NCBI RefSeq assembly: GCF_014647115.1
Contig: NZ_BMOO01000008.1
Location: 1-51,838 of the forward strand
Direction: 5' to 3'
DNA: 51,838 nucleotides
Origin: Halarchaeum rubridurum
Lineage (GTDB): Archaea > Halobacteriota > Halobacteria > Halobacteriales > Halobacteriaceae
Shown piece by piece: positions 16,352 through 24,204 of the stretch. Made by a program: the position numbers and the translations under genes. Numbering within the stretch: the first letter of the stretch is position 1; the number at the start of each line of letters is the position of its first letter. The notes beneath the pieces were generated by a model, which made no database searches, was not told the origin of the DNA, and saw only the letters and a program-made list of their open reading frames with translations.

Positions 16352-17190
16352 ACGCGGACCCCGCGGGAGAGTGCAACGAACACCGCCGCGGTGGTGATGT
16401 CGGCGGTCGTTCCCGGATTGATCCCCCGATCAACGAGCTCGTCGGCCCACGCGTCGATCGTCGCGCGGTCCGCGTCTTCGAGTGCCGCAGCGCGCTCGCG
16501 CACGCGCTCGGCGACGGCGCTCCCATGTCGGGCGGCGACGTGTCCGTCGGGAGCCTCCGCGAGCAGGCCGAGGAAGGTTCGGGCGATTCGCTCGGGGAGC
16601 GCCGCCGTTCCCGCACACAGCGAGGCCGCGGCGTCGAACGTCCGCTCGAACCCGCTGGCCCACTCGTCGGCGACGCCGTCGGTCGGCGCGCCGGCCGTCA
16701 CGACCGCCGAGAGGGTGAGCCCCCGTGATCGGACGGCCGGGATCGCGTCGGCACCCCGCCGAACGTCGAGGTCGGCGAGCTCCGCCGGGGGGTCGGCGAC
16801 GCCGACGTCGGTGTGGTCGAACGCCCGGTAGAACTGGACGGCGTCGTCCACGGTCGTCGCCTCGGTGACGTCCGTGGCGGCCGCACGCGTCACCTCGTCG
16901 GCGCTCGCGGCCGCGCGGATGAGCGGCGTGAGGAGGAGGAGCGCGCCGAACTGGGTGTTGTCCCGCGCCCGCTCGGCCATGCCGGCGACGGCGGTCTCGA
17001 ACGCCTCACCGACCGGCGCGCCCGCGGCGGCAGCGTCGAGGCCGGGACGGGCACCGACGGCACCGGCGAGGAACTGCTCGAAGCGGAGGTCGTGGTGGTC
17101 GCGCTCGCGATCGACGTTCCCCGGCTTCGGGGCGGCGGCCACATCGAGGAGGAGCGCGAGCTGGGCGTCCCCGGCGACGCCGCGCGTCAC
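16348..17190 (-). CDS. CitG-like triphosphoribosyl-dephospho-CoA synthase family protein
   Basis: 280 aa from GTG 17190, whose start overlaps the Mer-like stop as GTGA. Family motifs: ALLLDVAAAPKPGNVDRERD, FEQFLAGAVGARPG, NTQFGALLLLTPL, and GINPGTTADITTAAVFVAL at the end, all typical of the CitG superfamily. In citrate lyase systems CitG makes the prosthetic group from dephospho-CoA and ATP. In archaea and in methylotroph C1 islands a paralogous form, with no citrate lyase nearby, is thought to work in methanopterin cofactor synthesis. Here the neighbours are Mer-like, DUF447 and MptG, which supports the second role. Confidence 0.75.
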   Translation of the reverse strand: MTRGVAGDAQLALLLDVAAAPKPGNVDRERDHHDLRFEQFLAGAVGARPGLDAAAAGAPVGEAFETAVAGMAERARDNTQFGALLLLTPLIRAAASADEVTRAAATDVTEATTVDDAVQFYRAFDHTDVGVADPPAELADLDVRRGADAIPAVRSRGLTLSAVVTAGAPTDGVADEWASGFERTFDAAASLCAGTAALPERIARTFLGLLAEAPDGHVAARHGSAVAERVRERAAALEDADRATIDAWADELVDRGINPGTTADITTAAVFVALSRGVRV

Positions 17191-18185
17191 GGCGCACGCA
17201 CCCGCTCGAACACGTCGCCCAGGTGGTCGATGGCGCTCGCCCGGTCCGGTCCGAGTGGTGCGGCGGCGACGACGCCATCGACGTATTCGAGGATGTTGCG
17301 GAGTCGGGTTTCGACGTCCGCCGGATCGCCGGCGATGCAAAAGGCGTCGATCATCGCCGGCGACACGGTCTCGAATGCGTCATCGAACGCGCCGCGACCG
17401 AGTGCGTCGCCGATGGCGGCCGCCCTGTCGGGGTCGATCCCGTGGCGATCGAGGATGGCACGCGGCGCGCCGGCGGTGACGAACGCGACGGGCGGGCGGG
17501 CGGCGCGGCGTGCCTCGGCAGCGTCGTCGGCGATGCTGACGCTCGCGAACGCGACGGTGTCGAAGGACCCGCGCTCCGGAGACCGGTCGGCGAGACCGAG
17601 GTCGATCCGGTCCACCGCGGCCGCGAGGTCGTCTGGATGCGCGGCGTTCACGAGCACGCCGTCGGCGTACGTCGCGGCCATACGGAGCATATCGGGTCCC
17701 TGTGCACCGACGTAGATCGGCGTCGAGCCGGCGTCGTAGTCGAGAGTCGCGTCGACCGCCCGAAACGTGCCGTCGTGATCGACGCGCTCGCCGTCCCAGA
17801 GCGCCCGTGCGACGCGTATGGTCTCTAGGACGCGGCGAAGGGGTCGGTCGTGCTTGATCCCGAGATCGGCGAGCGTCGAAGCGTCGCCGGCACCGAGACC
17901 GAAGAGCGTACGGCCGCCGCTCCGTTCCGCGAGAGTCGCTATCCGTGAAGCTAGGGCCACTGGATGCGTCTCGTACGGGTTGACGATTCCGGGACCGAGG
18001 CGGATTGACTCCGTCGCGGCCGCCACCCGCGAGAGCGCCACGAAGGGGTCGCGGTTGTTGTAGTGCGCGGAGACGAAGACGCGGTCGAACCCGGATCGCT
18101 CCGCCGTGGCCGCGAGCGAACCGACGGAGTCGGCCGGGACGTCCGGTGTGAGCTCCACCCCGGCCGTTCGGAGCGAGCGGCTCAT
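17187..18185 (-). CDS. mer: F420-dependent methylene-H4MPT reductase-like (Mer, LLM class)
   Basis: 332 aa. Luciferase-like monooxygenase TIM-barrel: AGVELTPDVPADSVGSLAAT, VFVSAHYNNRDPFVALSRVA, GIVNPYETHPVALASRIATL, GGRTLFGLGAGDASTLADLG and YVGAQGPDMLRMAATYADGV. These are patterns shared with Mer, which reduces methylene-H4MPT to methyl-H4MPT with F420H2. Other LLM flavoproteins look similar, so the substrate is inferred from three H4MPT-linked genes in the same overlapping operon. It is the first gene. It faces the methionine synthase pair across 172 bp, which would consume the methyl group. ATG 18185 is the only start consistent with the N-terminal strand. Confidence 0.8.
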   Translation of the reverse strand: MSRSLRTAGVELTPDVPADSVGSLAATAERSGFDRVFVSAHYNNRDPFVALSRVAAATESIRLGPGIVNPYETHPVALASRIATLAERSGGRTLFGLGAGDASTLADLGIKHDRPLRRVLETIRVARALWDGERVDHDGTFRAVDATLDYDAGSTPIYVGAQGPDMLRMAATYADGVLVNAAHPDDLAAAVDRIDLGLADRSPERGSFDTVAFASVSIADDAAEARRAARPPVAFVTAGAPRAILDRHGIDPDRAAAIGDALGRGAFDDAFETVSPAMIDAFCIAGDPADVETRLRNILEYVDGVVAAAPLGPDRASAIDHLGDVFERVRAP

Positions 18186-18357
18186 TTGCGCGCCCCCGCC
18201 TGCGTCCGTGGTTCGGTGATCCCGGAGACCGTTTTTGCGTCCCCGCGCGTCCCGTGTCGGTTCATACCCTTCGGTAACCCGGCCGAGACACAAATAACTA
18301 GTGGGAATAGGCAACGGCAGTATTATTATCAAACAGCATCGCATCGGTGGCGGATGT
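18186..18357. promoter_or_regulatory. Divergent promoter between the pterin operon and metE pair
   Basis: 172 bp, the only AT-rich stretch of the island. TATTATTATCA (18320-18330) lies about 30 nt before ATG 18358, as for a leaderless or near-leaderless transcript rightward. AAATAACTAG (18291-18300) may serve the leftward operon. Shared control of both transcripts is likely but no operator could be named. Confidence 0.4.
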
Positions 18358-19341
18358 ATGGAGCAATTCGCGACGACGGTCGGTCTGTTCCCGCTTCCCG
18401 ACGGGCAACGGGAGCGACTCGCCGAGCTGAAGGGCCACCAGAAATCAGACCTCATCGACGGCGACGAGAAGCCGGCGGTACGGGAGGCGTACTCGGCGAC
18501 CCAGGGTCACTACATCGACCGCCAGCGCGAGGCCGGTCTCAACCGGATCGTCGAAGGCCAGGGGCGATGGGACGACCTGCTCGCCCATCCGCTCTGCGTC
18601 CACGATAACGTCCGGACGGGTGGGATCGTCCGCTACTACGACAACAACAACTTCTATCGGGAGCCGATCGTGACCGGCGAGCTGACGCCGAACGGGGACG
18701 TGCCGGCCGAGCTGGCGGCCGCGTCGGAGCGCTGTGACGACCTCCATGCGGTGCTTCCGGGGCCGTATTCGCTCGCCGGCCTCGCAAGCGACGAGCATTA
18801 CGGCTCGTTCGCGGCATTGCTTGATGGGGTCGCGGGCTTCCTCGCGGGCGAGGTCGCCGCGTTCCCCGACGCCGTCGAGACGCTCACCCTCCTCGAACCC
18901 GGGTTCACCACGGACCCCCCGGACGCAGCGACGCACGACCGGATCAGCAAAGCTATCGACACCATCGCGGCCGCGAGCGATGCGGAGGTGATCGTCCACA
19001 CGTACTGGGGAATGGCTGGCGAGGACCTGTATCGACACCTCCTCGACACCGGCGCGGATGGGCTCGGCTACGACCTCGTCGCGGCCCCGGACGCCGCGGG
19101 CGACCTCGTTGCGGAGTACGGCGCACCACCGCGTGTCCTCCTCGGTGTCGTCGACGGCCAGAACACGCTCATTGAAGGGCGTGAGACAATCCGCGAACGG
19201 GTACGGCGATTCGAGGAGCGTGCCGCGACCGATGTCAAGGCCGCGTATCTGACGCCGAACACGGGGCTGTTCCATCTGCCGGTGAGCAAGTTCGAAGCGA
19301 AACTGGATGCGCTCGCCGCGGCCGCGGGGGGTGCACAATGA
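18358..19341 (+). CDS. Methionine synthase II, N-terminal-domain-type partner (MetE-N)
   Basis: 327 aa. TTVGLFPLPDGQRERLAELK opens a MetE-type barrel. VREAYSATQGHYIDRQREAG, LDLHAVLPGPYSLAGLA-like text and a late PNTGLFHLPVSKFEAKLDAL match archaeal split methionine synthase proteins. The protein lacks the zinc-binding HxC and C sites, which are on the next gene. In full-length MetE the N-terminal barrel binds the methyl-pterin, so this subunit probably presents the methyl donor. Stop and start of the pair overlap as ATGA at 19338, indicating a fixed complex. Confidence 0.75.
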   Translation: MEQFATTVGLFPLPDGQRERLAELKGHQKSDLIDGDEKPAVREAYSATQGHYIDRQREAGLNRIVEGQGRWDDLLAHPLCVHDNVRTGGIVRYYDNNNFYREPIVTGELTPNGDVPAELAAASERCDDLHAVLPGPYSLAGLASDEHYGSFAALLDGVAGFLAGEVAAFPDAVETLTLLEPGFTTDPPDAATHDRISKAIDTIAAASDAEVIVHTYWGMAGEDLYRHLLDTGADGLGYDLVAAPDAAGDLVAEYGAPPRVLLGVVDGQNTLIEGRETIRERVRRFEERAATDVKAAYLTPNTGLFHLPVSKFEAKLDALAAAAGGAQ

Positions 19342-20393
19342 CGGGTCGCGAGCGCTTCCGGCCCGCCGACCACTCAAACGACCACTTCCTCCTCACCACC
19401 GTCGTCGGCTCGTATCCGAAGCCGACGTGGCTGAATCGGGCGCGCGACCTGCGCGACGACGACGACTCCTCCGACTTCGACGCCGACGCGTGGGACGAAG
19501 CCGTTCGCGACGCGAGTCGCGCTATCACGCACGAGCACGAACACACCGGCCTCGACGTCGTCTGCGACGGCGAGATGCGCCGCGAGGAGATGGTGGAGTT
19601 CTTCGCCGAGCGTATCGAGGGGTACGAGTTCAACGGCCCGGTGAAGGTCTGGGGACACAACTACTTCGACAAACCGAGCGTCGTCTCCGAGGTCGCTTAC
19701 GACGAACCGTGGCTCCTCGATGAGTACGAGTTCAGTACCGATGTCGCACAGCGCCCGGTCAAGGTGCCGATCACCGGCCCCTACACCCTTGCGTCGTGGA
19801 GCTTCGACGAGGAATACGGAAGCGAGGAGACGCTCGCCTACGAGCTCGCCGACCTCGTCAACGAGGAGCTCTCGCGCCTCGTCGCGGCCGGCGCTCGCTA
19901 CATCCAGATCGACGAGCCCGCGCTCGCGACGACGCCCGACGACCACGCCATCGTCGGCGAGTGCCTCGAACGGATCGTCGCTGATCTCCCCGACGACGTT
20001 CGTGTCGGCCTCCACGTCTGCTACGGCGACTACTCGCGGATCTATCCCGAGATCAACGACTACCCGATTGACGAGTTCGACGTCGAACTCGCCAACGGGG
20101 ACTACGAGCAGATCGACGTCTTCGCCGACGGCGACTTCGAGCCCGATCTCGCGCTCGGCGTCGTCGACGTCCACACGACCGACGTTGAATCCGTTGAACA
20201 GATCGAGGCGAACATCTGCGAGGGATTGACAGTCGTCCCGCCGGAGCGACTCACGATCAGCCCCGATTGTGGCGTCAAACTCCTGCCGCGCAACGTTGCC
20301 CGCGAGAAGATCGAAAACATGGTTCGCGCCGCCCGGAACGTCGAGGCGGCGCTCGACGCCGGCGAGATCGACCTCGACTGTCGGACGGTGTGA
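19338..20393 (+). CDS. metE: Cobalamin-independent methionine synthase, catalytic half (MetE-C)
   Basis: 351 aa. Catalytic barrel of MetE, transferring a methyl group to homocysteine. The zinc site is visible: H226 and C228 (GLHVCYGDYSR) and C311 (SPDCGVKLLPR). VVGSYPKPTWL, VCDGEMRREEMVEFFAERI, PITGPYTLASWSFDEEYGS and YIQIDEPALATTP are conserved. The ATG overlaps the N-type gene by 4 nt. Core MetE proteins without a folate-binding N domain use other methyl donors; here a separate N-type subunit and a divergent methanopterin operon suggest a methyl-H4MPT-like donor. Its gene is as GC-rich as the operon opposite. Confidence 0.85.
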   Translation: MTGRERFRPADHSNDHFLLTTVVGSYPKPTWLNRARDLRDDDDSSDFDADAWDEAVRDASRAITHEHEHTGLDVVCDGEMRREEMVEFFAERIEGYEFNGPVKVWGHNYFDKPSVVSEVAYDEPWLLDEYEFSTDVAQRPVKVPITGPYTLASWSFDEEYGSEETLAYELADLVNEELSRLVAAGARYIQIDEPALATTPDDHAIVGECLERIVADLPDDVRVGLHVCYGDYSRIYPEINDYPIDEFDVELANGDYEQIDVFADGDFEPDLALGVVDVHTTDVESVEQIEANICEGLTVVPPERLTISPDCGVKLLPRNVAREKIENMVRAARNVEAALDAGEIDLDCRTV

Positions 20394-20487
20394 CGCGGAT
20401 GTCGCGTCCCCGCATGCGACTTCGCCCATAGCGGGCGATCCGTCACGCCGGGGCAGTCGCGTTCCTGCGCACGCGTTGACGTCCGCT

Positions 20488-21003
20488 ATGGCGGCGAACT
20501 TCCAGCAGGTCGCCCCACTACAGACACTCTACGATTATCCAGCCAATCGGTTCGTCACCGAATTCATCGGTGAACCTGCGATGAACGTCCTCTCGGTGGG
20601 CGTCCACGAGCACGACGGCCGCGTCGTCGCCGTACATGACGGAGTCACCCTCACGCTCCCTGACGGAAGCGGCCTCGACGCCGCCACGGGGACGGACTGG
20701 GCGTTCGGTGTCTGCCCCGAGGATGTCTCGATCGCCGGCGCGCTCCCGGGGGATGTCGAGACGTTCACCGCGACGGTCACCGTCCGCGAACCACTCGGCG
20801 AACAGCTCCTGATACACTGCCAGGTCGGCGGCGAGGAACTCCGCGTGAAAGTCCCCCCACGAAGCGAGGTCGCCGTCGGCGAGTCAGTCGAACTTAGTGT
20901 CGACACCGCACGCCTCCATCTCTTCGACGGAATGAGCGGGGACGGATTCTATCACTCGACACCGCACGATGACCCGACCGTCAAGCACGTCGCCGCCGAC
21001 TAA
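20488..21003 (+). pseudogene. ABC transporter ATPase, C-terminal fragment only
   Basis: The open frame begins MAANFQQVAPLQTLYDYPAN, matching the region just after the D-loop and H-loop of sugar-type (MalK/UgpC) ATPases, whose usual form is LQQVAPPQTLYDYPANRFVA. EFIGEPAMNVL and the OB-fold TOBE domain follow to the end. Walker A, signature and Walker B are all missing: the first 200 or so residues are gone. The upstream 90 bp has no in-frame continuation. It is the scar of a sugar transporter operon joined to the end of metE. Confidence 0.7.
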
Positions 21004-21285
21004 TGCGCACCCCATTCCCTCGCCACTGCCAGTAGTAGTAGCGGTTGTCGTTGATTTCTTTGGTGGTGAGCGTCGCTCGCGTCGGAACGTCGTCCGGCAG
21101 CTCGTCGAGACGGCCCCTACTTCATCCTGATCTTCCTCTCCAAGTCGAGCCTCGCGCTCACGGTACTCGGCAAGCGCGTCGGCATAGCGCTCAGCCGCTC
21201 GGAGTTCCTCCGCCGAACAGCCCTCCAGCGATTCGACGAGGTCACGTGAGAGTTCCTGTGGTGGTGTCGGTGGCGAATCGGGCAT
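21004..21285 (-). pseudogene. DUF6788-like gene, frameshifted and truncated copy
   Basis: Paralogue of the gene at 23740. The N-terminal half reads SPPTPPQELSRDLVESLEGC and AAERYADALAEYREREARLG. After DQDE the frame shifts. DELPDDVPTRATLTTKEIND and NRYYYWQWR then continue in another frame, and the last residues (usual KIKSQYKGPV) are lost near 21018. One shift plus loss of the conserved end make it non-functional. Its start lies 13 nt from a TTAACCAACA repeat, as does that of the intact copy. Confidence 0.65.
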
Positions 21286-21297
21286 CGTGTGGTTGTC

Positions 21298-21337
21298 TTA
21301 ACCAACAATTCAGGGGTTGCTTAGGTGTGTTAGTTAA
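21298..21337. promoter_or_regulatory. TTAACCAACA inverted repeat, copy 2 (one mismatch)
   Basis: TTAACCAACA (21298-21307) and TGTTAGTTAA (21328-21337), spacer 20 nt. Placed 13 nt before the broken DUF6788-like start on the minus strand. Confidence 0.55.
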
Positions 21338-21485
21338 AGCGCTGGGCAGCCATCAAACCACGAACAGACATCCTGCAGAGCCGGCTCGGGTCTCAGTTTG
21401 CACCGGTCTTCTTGTTAGCTGATACACTCCGATTCCCCCCGTCATCCCTTGCTTATAAGGGGTAGACAGGTGAGGTTGATACTGT

Positions 21486-21653
21486 ATGTCGGAATTTGTC
21501 GTTAAGGCTGCGGTTAAGGACGCACTGTCGGAGAAGAATGTCGCTGGGGATTTCTACGAGGCGCTGGACGAGGAAGTCGAAGAGCTCCTGGAAGAAGCAG
21601 CTGCACGCGCCGAGGCAAATGGACGCAAGACCGTCCAACCGCGCGACCTCTAA
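21486..21653 (+). CDS. Small histone-fold-like protein (DUF1931 type)
   Basis: 55 aa, below the size most gene callers accept, but clearly coding. It reads MSEFVVKAAVKDALSEKNVA, with an acidic central helix (FYEALDEEVEELLEEAAARA) and the end EANGRKTVQPRDL. Helix-loop-long helix-strand-loop with the final RKTVQPRDL (the Arg-Thr pair) is the core of the archaeal histone-fold family and matches small haloarchaeal DUF1931-like proteins. It probably dimerises and may bind DNA. It lies between the DUF6788-like copies and 220 bp from orc1, so a role in the replication region is possible. Confidence 0.8.
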   Translation: MSEFVVKAAVKDALSEKNVAGDFYEALDEEVEELLEEAAARAEANGRKTVQPRDL

Positions 21654-21744
21654 ACCTCACCCCGCTCTGTCGAATCCACAACAGTAGTGGTTCACAGGGT
21701 TTGAGCGCAAGGCACTCGCCTCGCTCATCTGTAGAACCGGGGTC

Positions 21745-21820
21745 TCCTAACAGACTCTGGGGGAGTGACACATAGTGGGCGGAAGCCACCCCTGAAGAGG
21801 TGGGAGGATGTCAATCAGAG
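21745..21820 (-). repeat. IS200/IS605 right-end remnant
   Basis: On the minus strand TGACATCCTCCCACCTCTTC, followed by AGGGGTGGCTTCC, matches the start of the right end at 14031-14062 (TGACATCCTCCTCGCCGTTC...GGCTTCC). The stem CCACCTCTTCAGGGGTGG is the subterminal hairpin. No transposase frame is attached. Confidence 0.5.
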
Positions 21821-21842
21821 TATCCTGCAGTTTGCTCAGAGG

Positions 21843-21862
21843 AGAGGGGGTATCGGAGTGTA
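21843..21862 (+). promoter_or_regulatory. Origin recognition box-like site 1
   Basis: GAGGGGGTATCGGAGTGTAA, 10 nt after the orc1 stop on the minus strand. The same box recurs at 23219, 23324 and, inverted, at 23652, 24125 and 24173. Confidence 0.55.
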
Positions 21863-21872
21863 ACGACTCAAG

Positions 21873-23126
21873 CTACTCGAGTCGGGTAGTTATCTTACTT
21901 AGCCGGTCGTCATCACCGACCTTATCGATGACTAGGTCTGGGTCAACCGAGAGACTGTACATGTTCGTCATACCACGTCCACGACCTCGGCCACGACGGT
22001 CGCCTTCGAGGATGTTTCCGTGGACAAGGTCGTTGAGTTTCTCCCGGAAGGTCCCTTGTTGATACGTATCCGCACCGATCTGTTTCGTGAAGCGCTTATA
22101 TCGACGATAGAGTTCTGTAGTTCCTTCGGGGGCGTCCCCGGCGCGCTCTGCTTCGAGAACAGTAAGAAGAGCGATCTTCCGCTGCGTCGTCTCACCGCGG
22201 ATGCCTTTCCCGATGGTTTCTTCTTGGATTTCTTCGCGGGCCTCACGGACGTGGGACTCCTCAACAGTGTCACTGCCGTTGTCCAGAGCGAGATCACATG
22301 CGGTCGATAGGAGGTGAATTGCTTGGCGGGCGTCACCGGTGTCTTGCCCAGCAAGCGCAGCACAAAGTGGTATTGCGTCGTCTGAGATTACGTCGCTACG
22401 GAGATGCTCGGAGTCTCTGATACCGTCCTCGAAGTTCGTATCGCGAAGTGCGCGGCATGCGCGTCGGGCAAGGATATCGCGAAGCTGGTTCGCGTTATAT
22501 GGGCTGAAGACGACTTCACGACTCCCTAGCGACGACCGGATGTCCGCGTCGAGATTCTCGTGGAACTGATAGTCGTTCGTAATGCCGATCACACCGATCG
22601 AGACACCGTCGATCGACGCGCGAGGGAGTTCGTAGAGGACGTAGTTGTCCTCTTGGATACCGTCGATCTCGTCGAGGACGATAATAACCATTCCGCCGAT
22701 CGCCCGAAGGTCGTCCGAGAGCATCTCGAACAACTCGACTTTCGTCGGGCCGCGCGGTTTCTCGACCGTCTTGTCGTAGCGGGCTTCGCGAGCCTGCTTG
22801 ACGAGGTCCGCGAGGACGTTCCACGATTTTCCCGCGCCCTTGCAGCTGACCCGAAGGACGGTGAGAGTGACGTCACCCTCCGTATCGGCCCACTCCTGAA
22901 GTTGTTCCGTCTTCAGATTGACCCCGACCGTCTTCCCTTGTCCCGTCGGGCCGTAGACGAGGATATTCCGTGGCGATCCACCGAGGGTAATCGGCCGGAG
23001 AGCAGAGTGAATGCGGGAGAGTTCGTCCTCTCGCTCCGGAAGCTCGGTCGGTTTGTACGTATCCGGCTCCGGGTCGAGGACGTCGACGTCTTCGTAAATC
23101 CCCTGTTCGGCACCGAACGGTTCCAT
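21873..23126 (-). CDS. orc1: Orc1/Cdc6-family replication initiator
   Basis: 417 aa from ATG 23126 (an upstream in-frame start at 23144 is less likely). AAA+ ATPase: Walker A NILVYGPTGQGKTVGVN (about 55-70), Walker B VIIVLDEIDGIQ, sensor-1 GVIGITNDYQF, arginine-finger region SSLGSREVVFSPYNANQLRD, sensor-2 GDARQAIHLLSTA, and a C-terminal winged helix with YRRYKRFTKQIGADTYQQGT that binds origin boxes. It assembles at its own origin and loads MCM. The repeat boxes on both sides of the gene are its probable targets. The GRGRGRGM run just before the end is unusual. Confidence 0.9.
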   Translation of the reverse strand: MEPFGAEQGIYEDVDVLDPEPDTYKPTELPEREDELSRIHSALRPITLGGSPRNILVYGPTGQGKTVGVNLKTEQLQEWADTEGDVTLTVLRVSCKGAGKSWNVLADLVKQAREARYDKTVEKPRGPTKVELFEMLSDDLRAIGGMVIIVLDEIDGIQEDNYVLYELPRASIDGVSIGVIGITNDYQFHENLDADIRSSLGSREVVFSPYNANQLRDILARRACRALRDTNFEDGIRDSEHLRSDVISDDAIPLCAALAGQDTGDARQAIHLLSTACDLALDNGSDTVEESHVREAREEIQEETIGKGIRGETTQRKIALLTVLEAERAGDAPEGTTELYRRYKRFTKQIGADTYQQGTFREKLNDLVHGNILEGDRRGRGRGRGMTNMYSLSVDPDLVIDKVGDDDRLSKITTRLE

Positions 23127-23163
23127 GGTACCGACCCAATACACTACGTCGCTATAAATCCAT

Positions 23164-23219
23164 GGGAGTGAACAGAGTGACGAGAGTGAACAGAGTGACG
23201 AGAGTGGACGGAGTGATGG
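23164..23219 (+). repeat. 18-bp tandem repeat next to the orc1 start
   Basis: Three head-to-tail units, GAGTGAACAGAGTGACGA twice and GAGTGGACGGAGTGATGG once, lying 40-95 bp upstream of orc1 ATG. Could be iterons or an autoregulatory site. Confidence 0.6.
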
Positions 23220-23690
23220 AGGGGGTATCGGAGTGTATCGACGGCCAAATCAATGCAAGATGGAGAGCAAGCAGAACAAAGCCTGCTAGCAGAGATGGAG
23301 GATGAGAAGTACCCCGGAGGGGGAGGGGGTATCGGAGTGTAATTCTCACAAAGGTCTCCCCCAGTAAGGACGAAAGAGCAAGTACAGCAGAAGCCGTAGA
23401 GTAGCACGAAACAGCCTTTCAGGCACGATATAGCCGCTTCTCTATGTCTGATAGCATCAGCACGGTAATATTATTATAACGTTTTCTATTAACGTTAAGT
23501 AAGTAAGTAACAGTATAACAGGGATACAGTCCCCAGTAGACCAATTCCATCCATTATTGGCGTTCGTATATTCCCTCTTTCTCTGCCCTGCTTCTACCGG
23601 TCTTTATACCTATCCGACTACTCGGTTCGGACCCCACCACACTCGCACAGGTTTACACTCCGATGCCCCCTCCCCCCGCCACCAGGCTGA

Positions 23691-23730
23691 TTAACCAACA
23701 GGACTTTCTCCTTGCGATTCTGTTGGTTAA
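23691..23730. promoter_or_regulatory. TTAACCAACA inverted repeat, copy 3
   Basis: Perfect arms TTAACCAACA (23691-23700) and TGTTGGTTAA (23721-23730), spacer 20 nt, ending 9 nt before the ATG of the DUF6788-like gene. A repressor bound here would cover its start. Confidence 0.6.
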
Positions 23731-23739
23731 TCCTAGGCT

Positions 23740-24063
23740 ATGTCGTATTCAGAGCCGACGCCGCCCCAATCTCTCCCGAGCGAACTGGCCGAAACTCTTG
23801 AGGACTGTTCGACCAACGAGCTTCGAGCGGTCGAACGATACGCGGAGGCTCTCGCCGACTATCGCGAGCGGGAAGAACATCTCGCCCAGGAGGACAAGGA
23901 CTCAGTTCAGGAGCGTCCCGAAGAGATGCCCGCGGATGTCCCAACGCGAGCGACGCTCACAATCAAGGAAATAAACGACAACCGCTACTACTACTGGCAG
24001 TGGCGGGAGGGTGACAAAATCAAATCTCAATATAAGGGACCGGTCGATGCCGACGACTCGTGA
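23740..24063 (+). CDS. DUF6788-like small protein
   Basis: 107 aa. The N-terminal half is acidic and helical (LPSELAETLEDCSTNELRAV, YAEALADYREREEHLAQEDK). The end is the family mark NRYYYWQWREGDKIKSQYKG, a beta-hairpin with aromatic residues, common in plasmid and phage small proteins. Function unknown. The gene starts 9 nt after a perfect TTAACCAACA repeat, and a second, broken copy with the same repeat lies on the other side of orc1, in the opposite direction. Origin boxes follow at 24125. Confidence 0.7.
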   Translation: MSYSEPTPPQSLPSELAETLEDCSTNELRAVERYAEALADYREREEHLAQEDKDSVQERPEEMPADVPTRATLTIKEINDNRYYYWQWREGDKIKSQYKGPVDADDS

Positions 24064-24204
24064 CCTCTGTGCGCCGGTCTAGTTGATCGGCTCTTCGACT
24101 GACCGGCCATTGATCCTGTTGGGATTTACACTCTGATCCCCCCCCCCTCCCTACGTCAGTTTCACTCCGTAGTTTACACTCCGATACCCCCTCCCCACCA
24201 CGGT
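24064..24204. promoter_or_regulatory. Outer inverted origin boxes
   Basis: Two boxes in the orientation opposite to those at 23221 and 23326: TTTACACTCTGATCCCCCC (from 24125, followed by a long C run) and TTTACACTCCGATACCCCC (from 24173). They lie downstream of the DUF6788-like gene, bounding the origin on its right. Confidence 0.6.

Larger units (their letters stand above)
23127..23739. other. Replication origin region (boxes, tandem repeats, AT-rich stretch)
   Basis: Next to the orc1 start lie three direct units of an 18-bp repeat (GAGTGAACAGAGTGACGA, from 23166; third unit degenerate). Boxes GGGGGTATCGGAGTGTA at 23221-23237 and 23326-23342 point one way. The inverted box at 23652-23673 and those at 24125 and 24173 point the other. 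Between the opposing boxes, 23460-23525 is very AT-rich (AATATTATTATAACG, TTAACGTTAAGTAAG), a good unwinding element. Inverted boxes around an AT-rich core next to orc1 is the haloarchaeal origin layout. No gene was found in this gap. Confidence 0.7.

Noticed and set aside
19374-20429. Long minus-strand open frame opposite metE
   Set aside because: It is the mirror of a strongly biased GC-rich gene; no family motifs, and the plus strand has a clear zinc site.
23164-23219. Tandem repeats near orc1 considered as CRISPR
   Set aside because: Three contiguous 18-bp units with no spacers; fits an iteron-like element.
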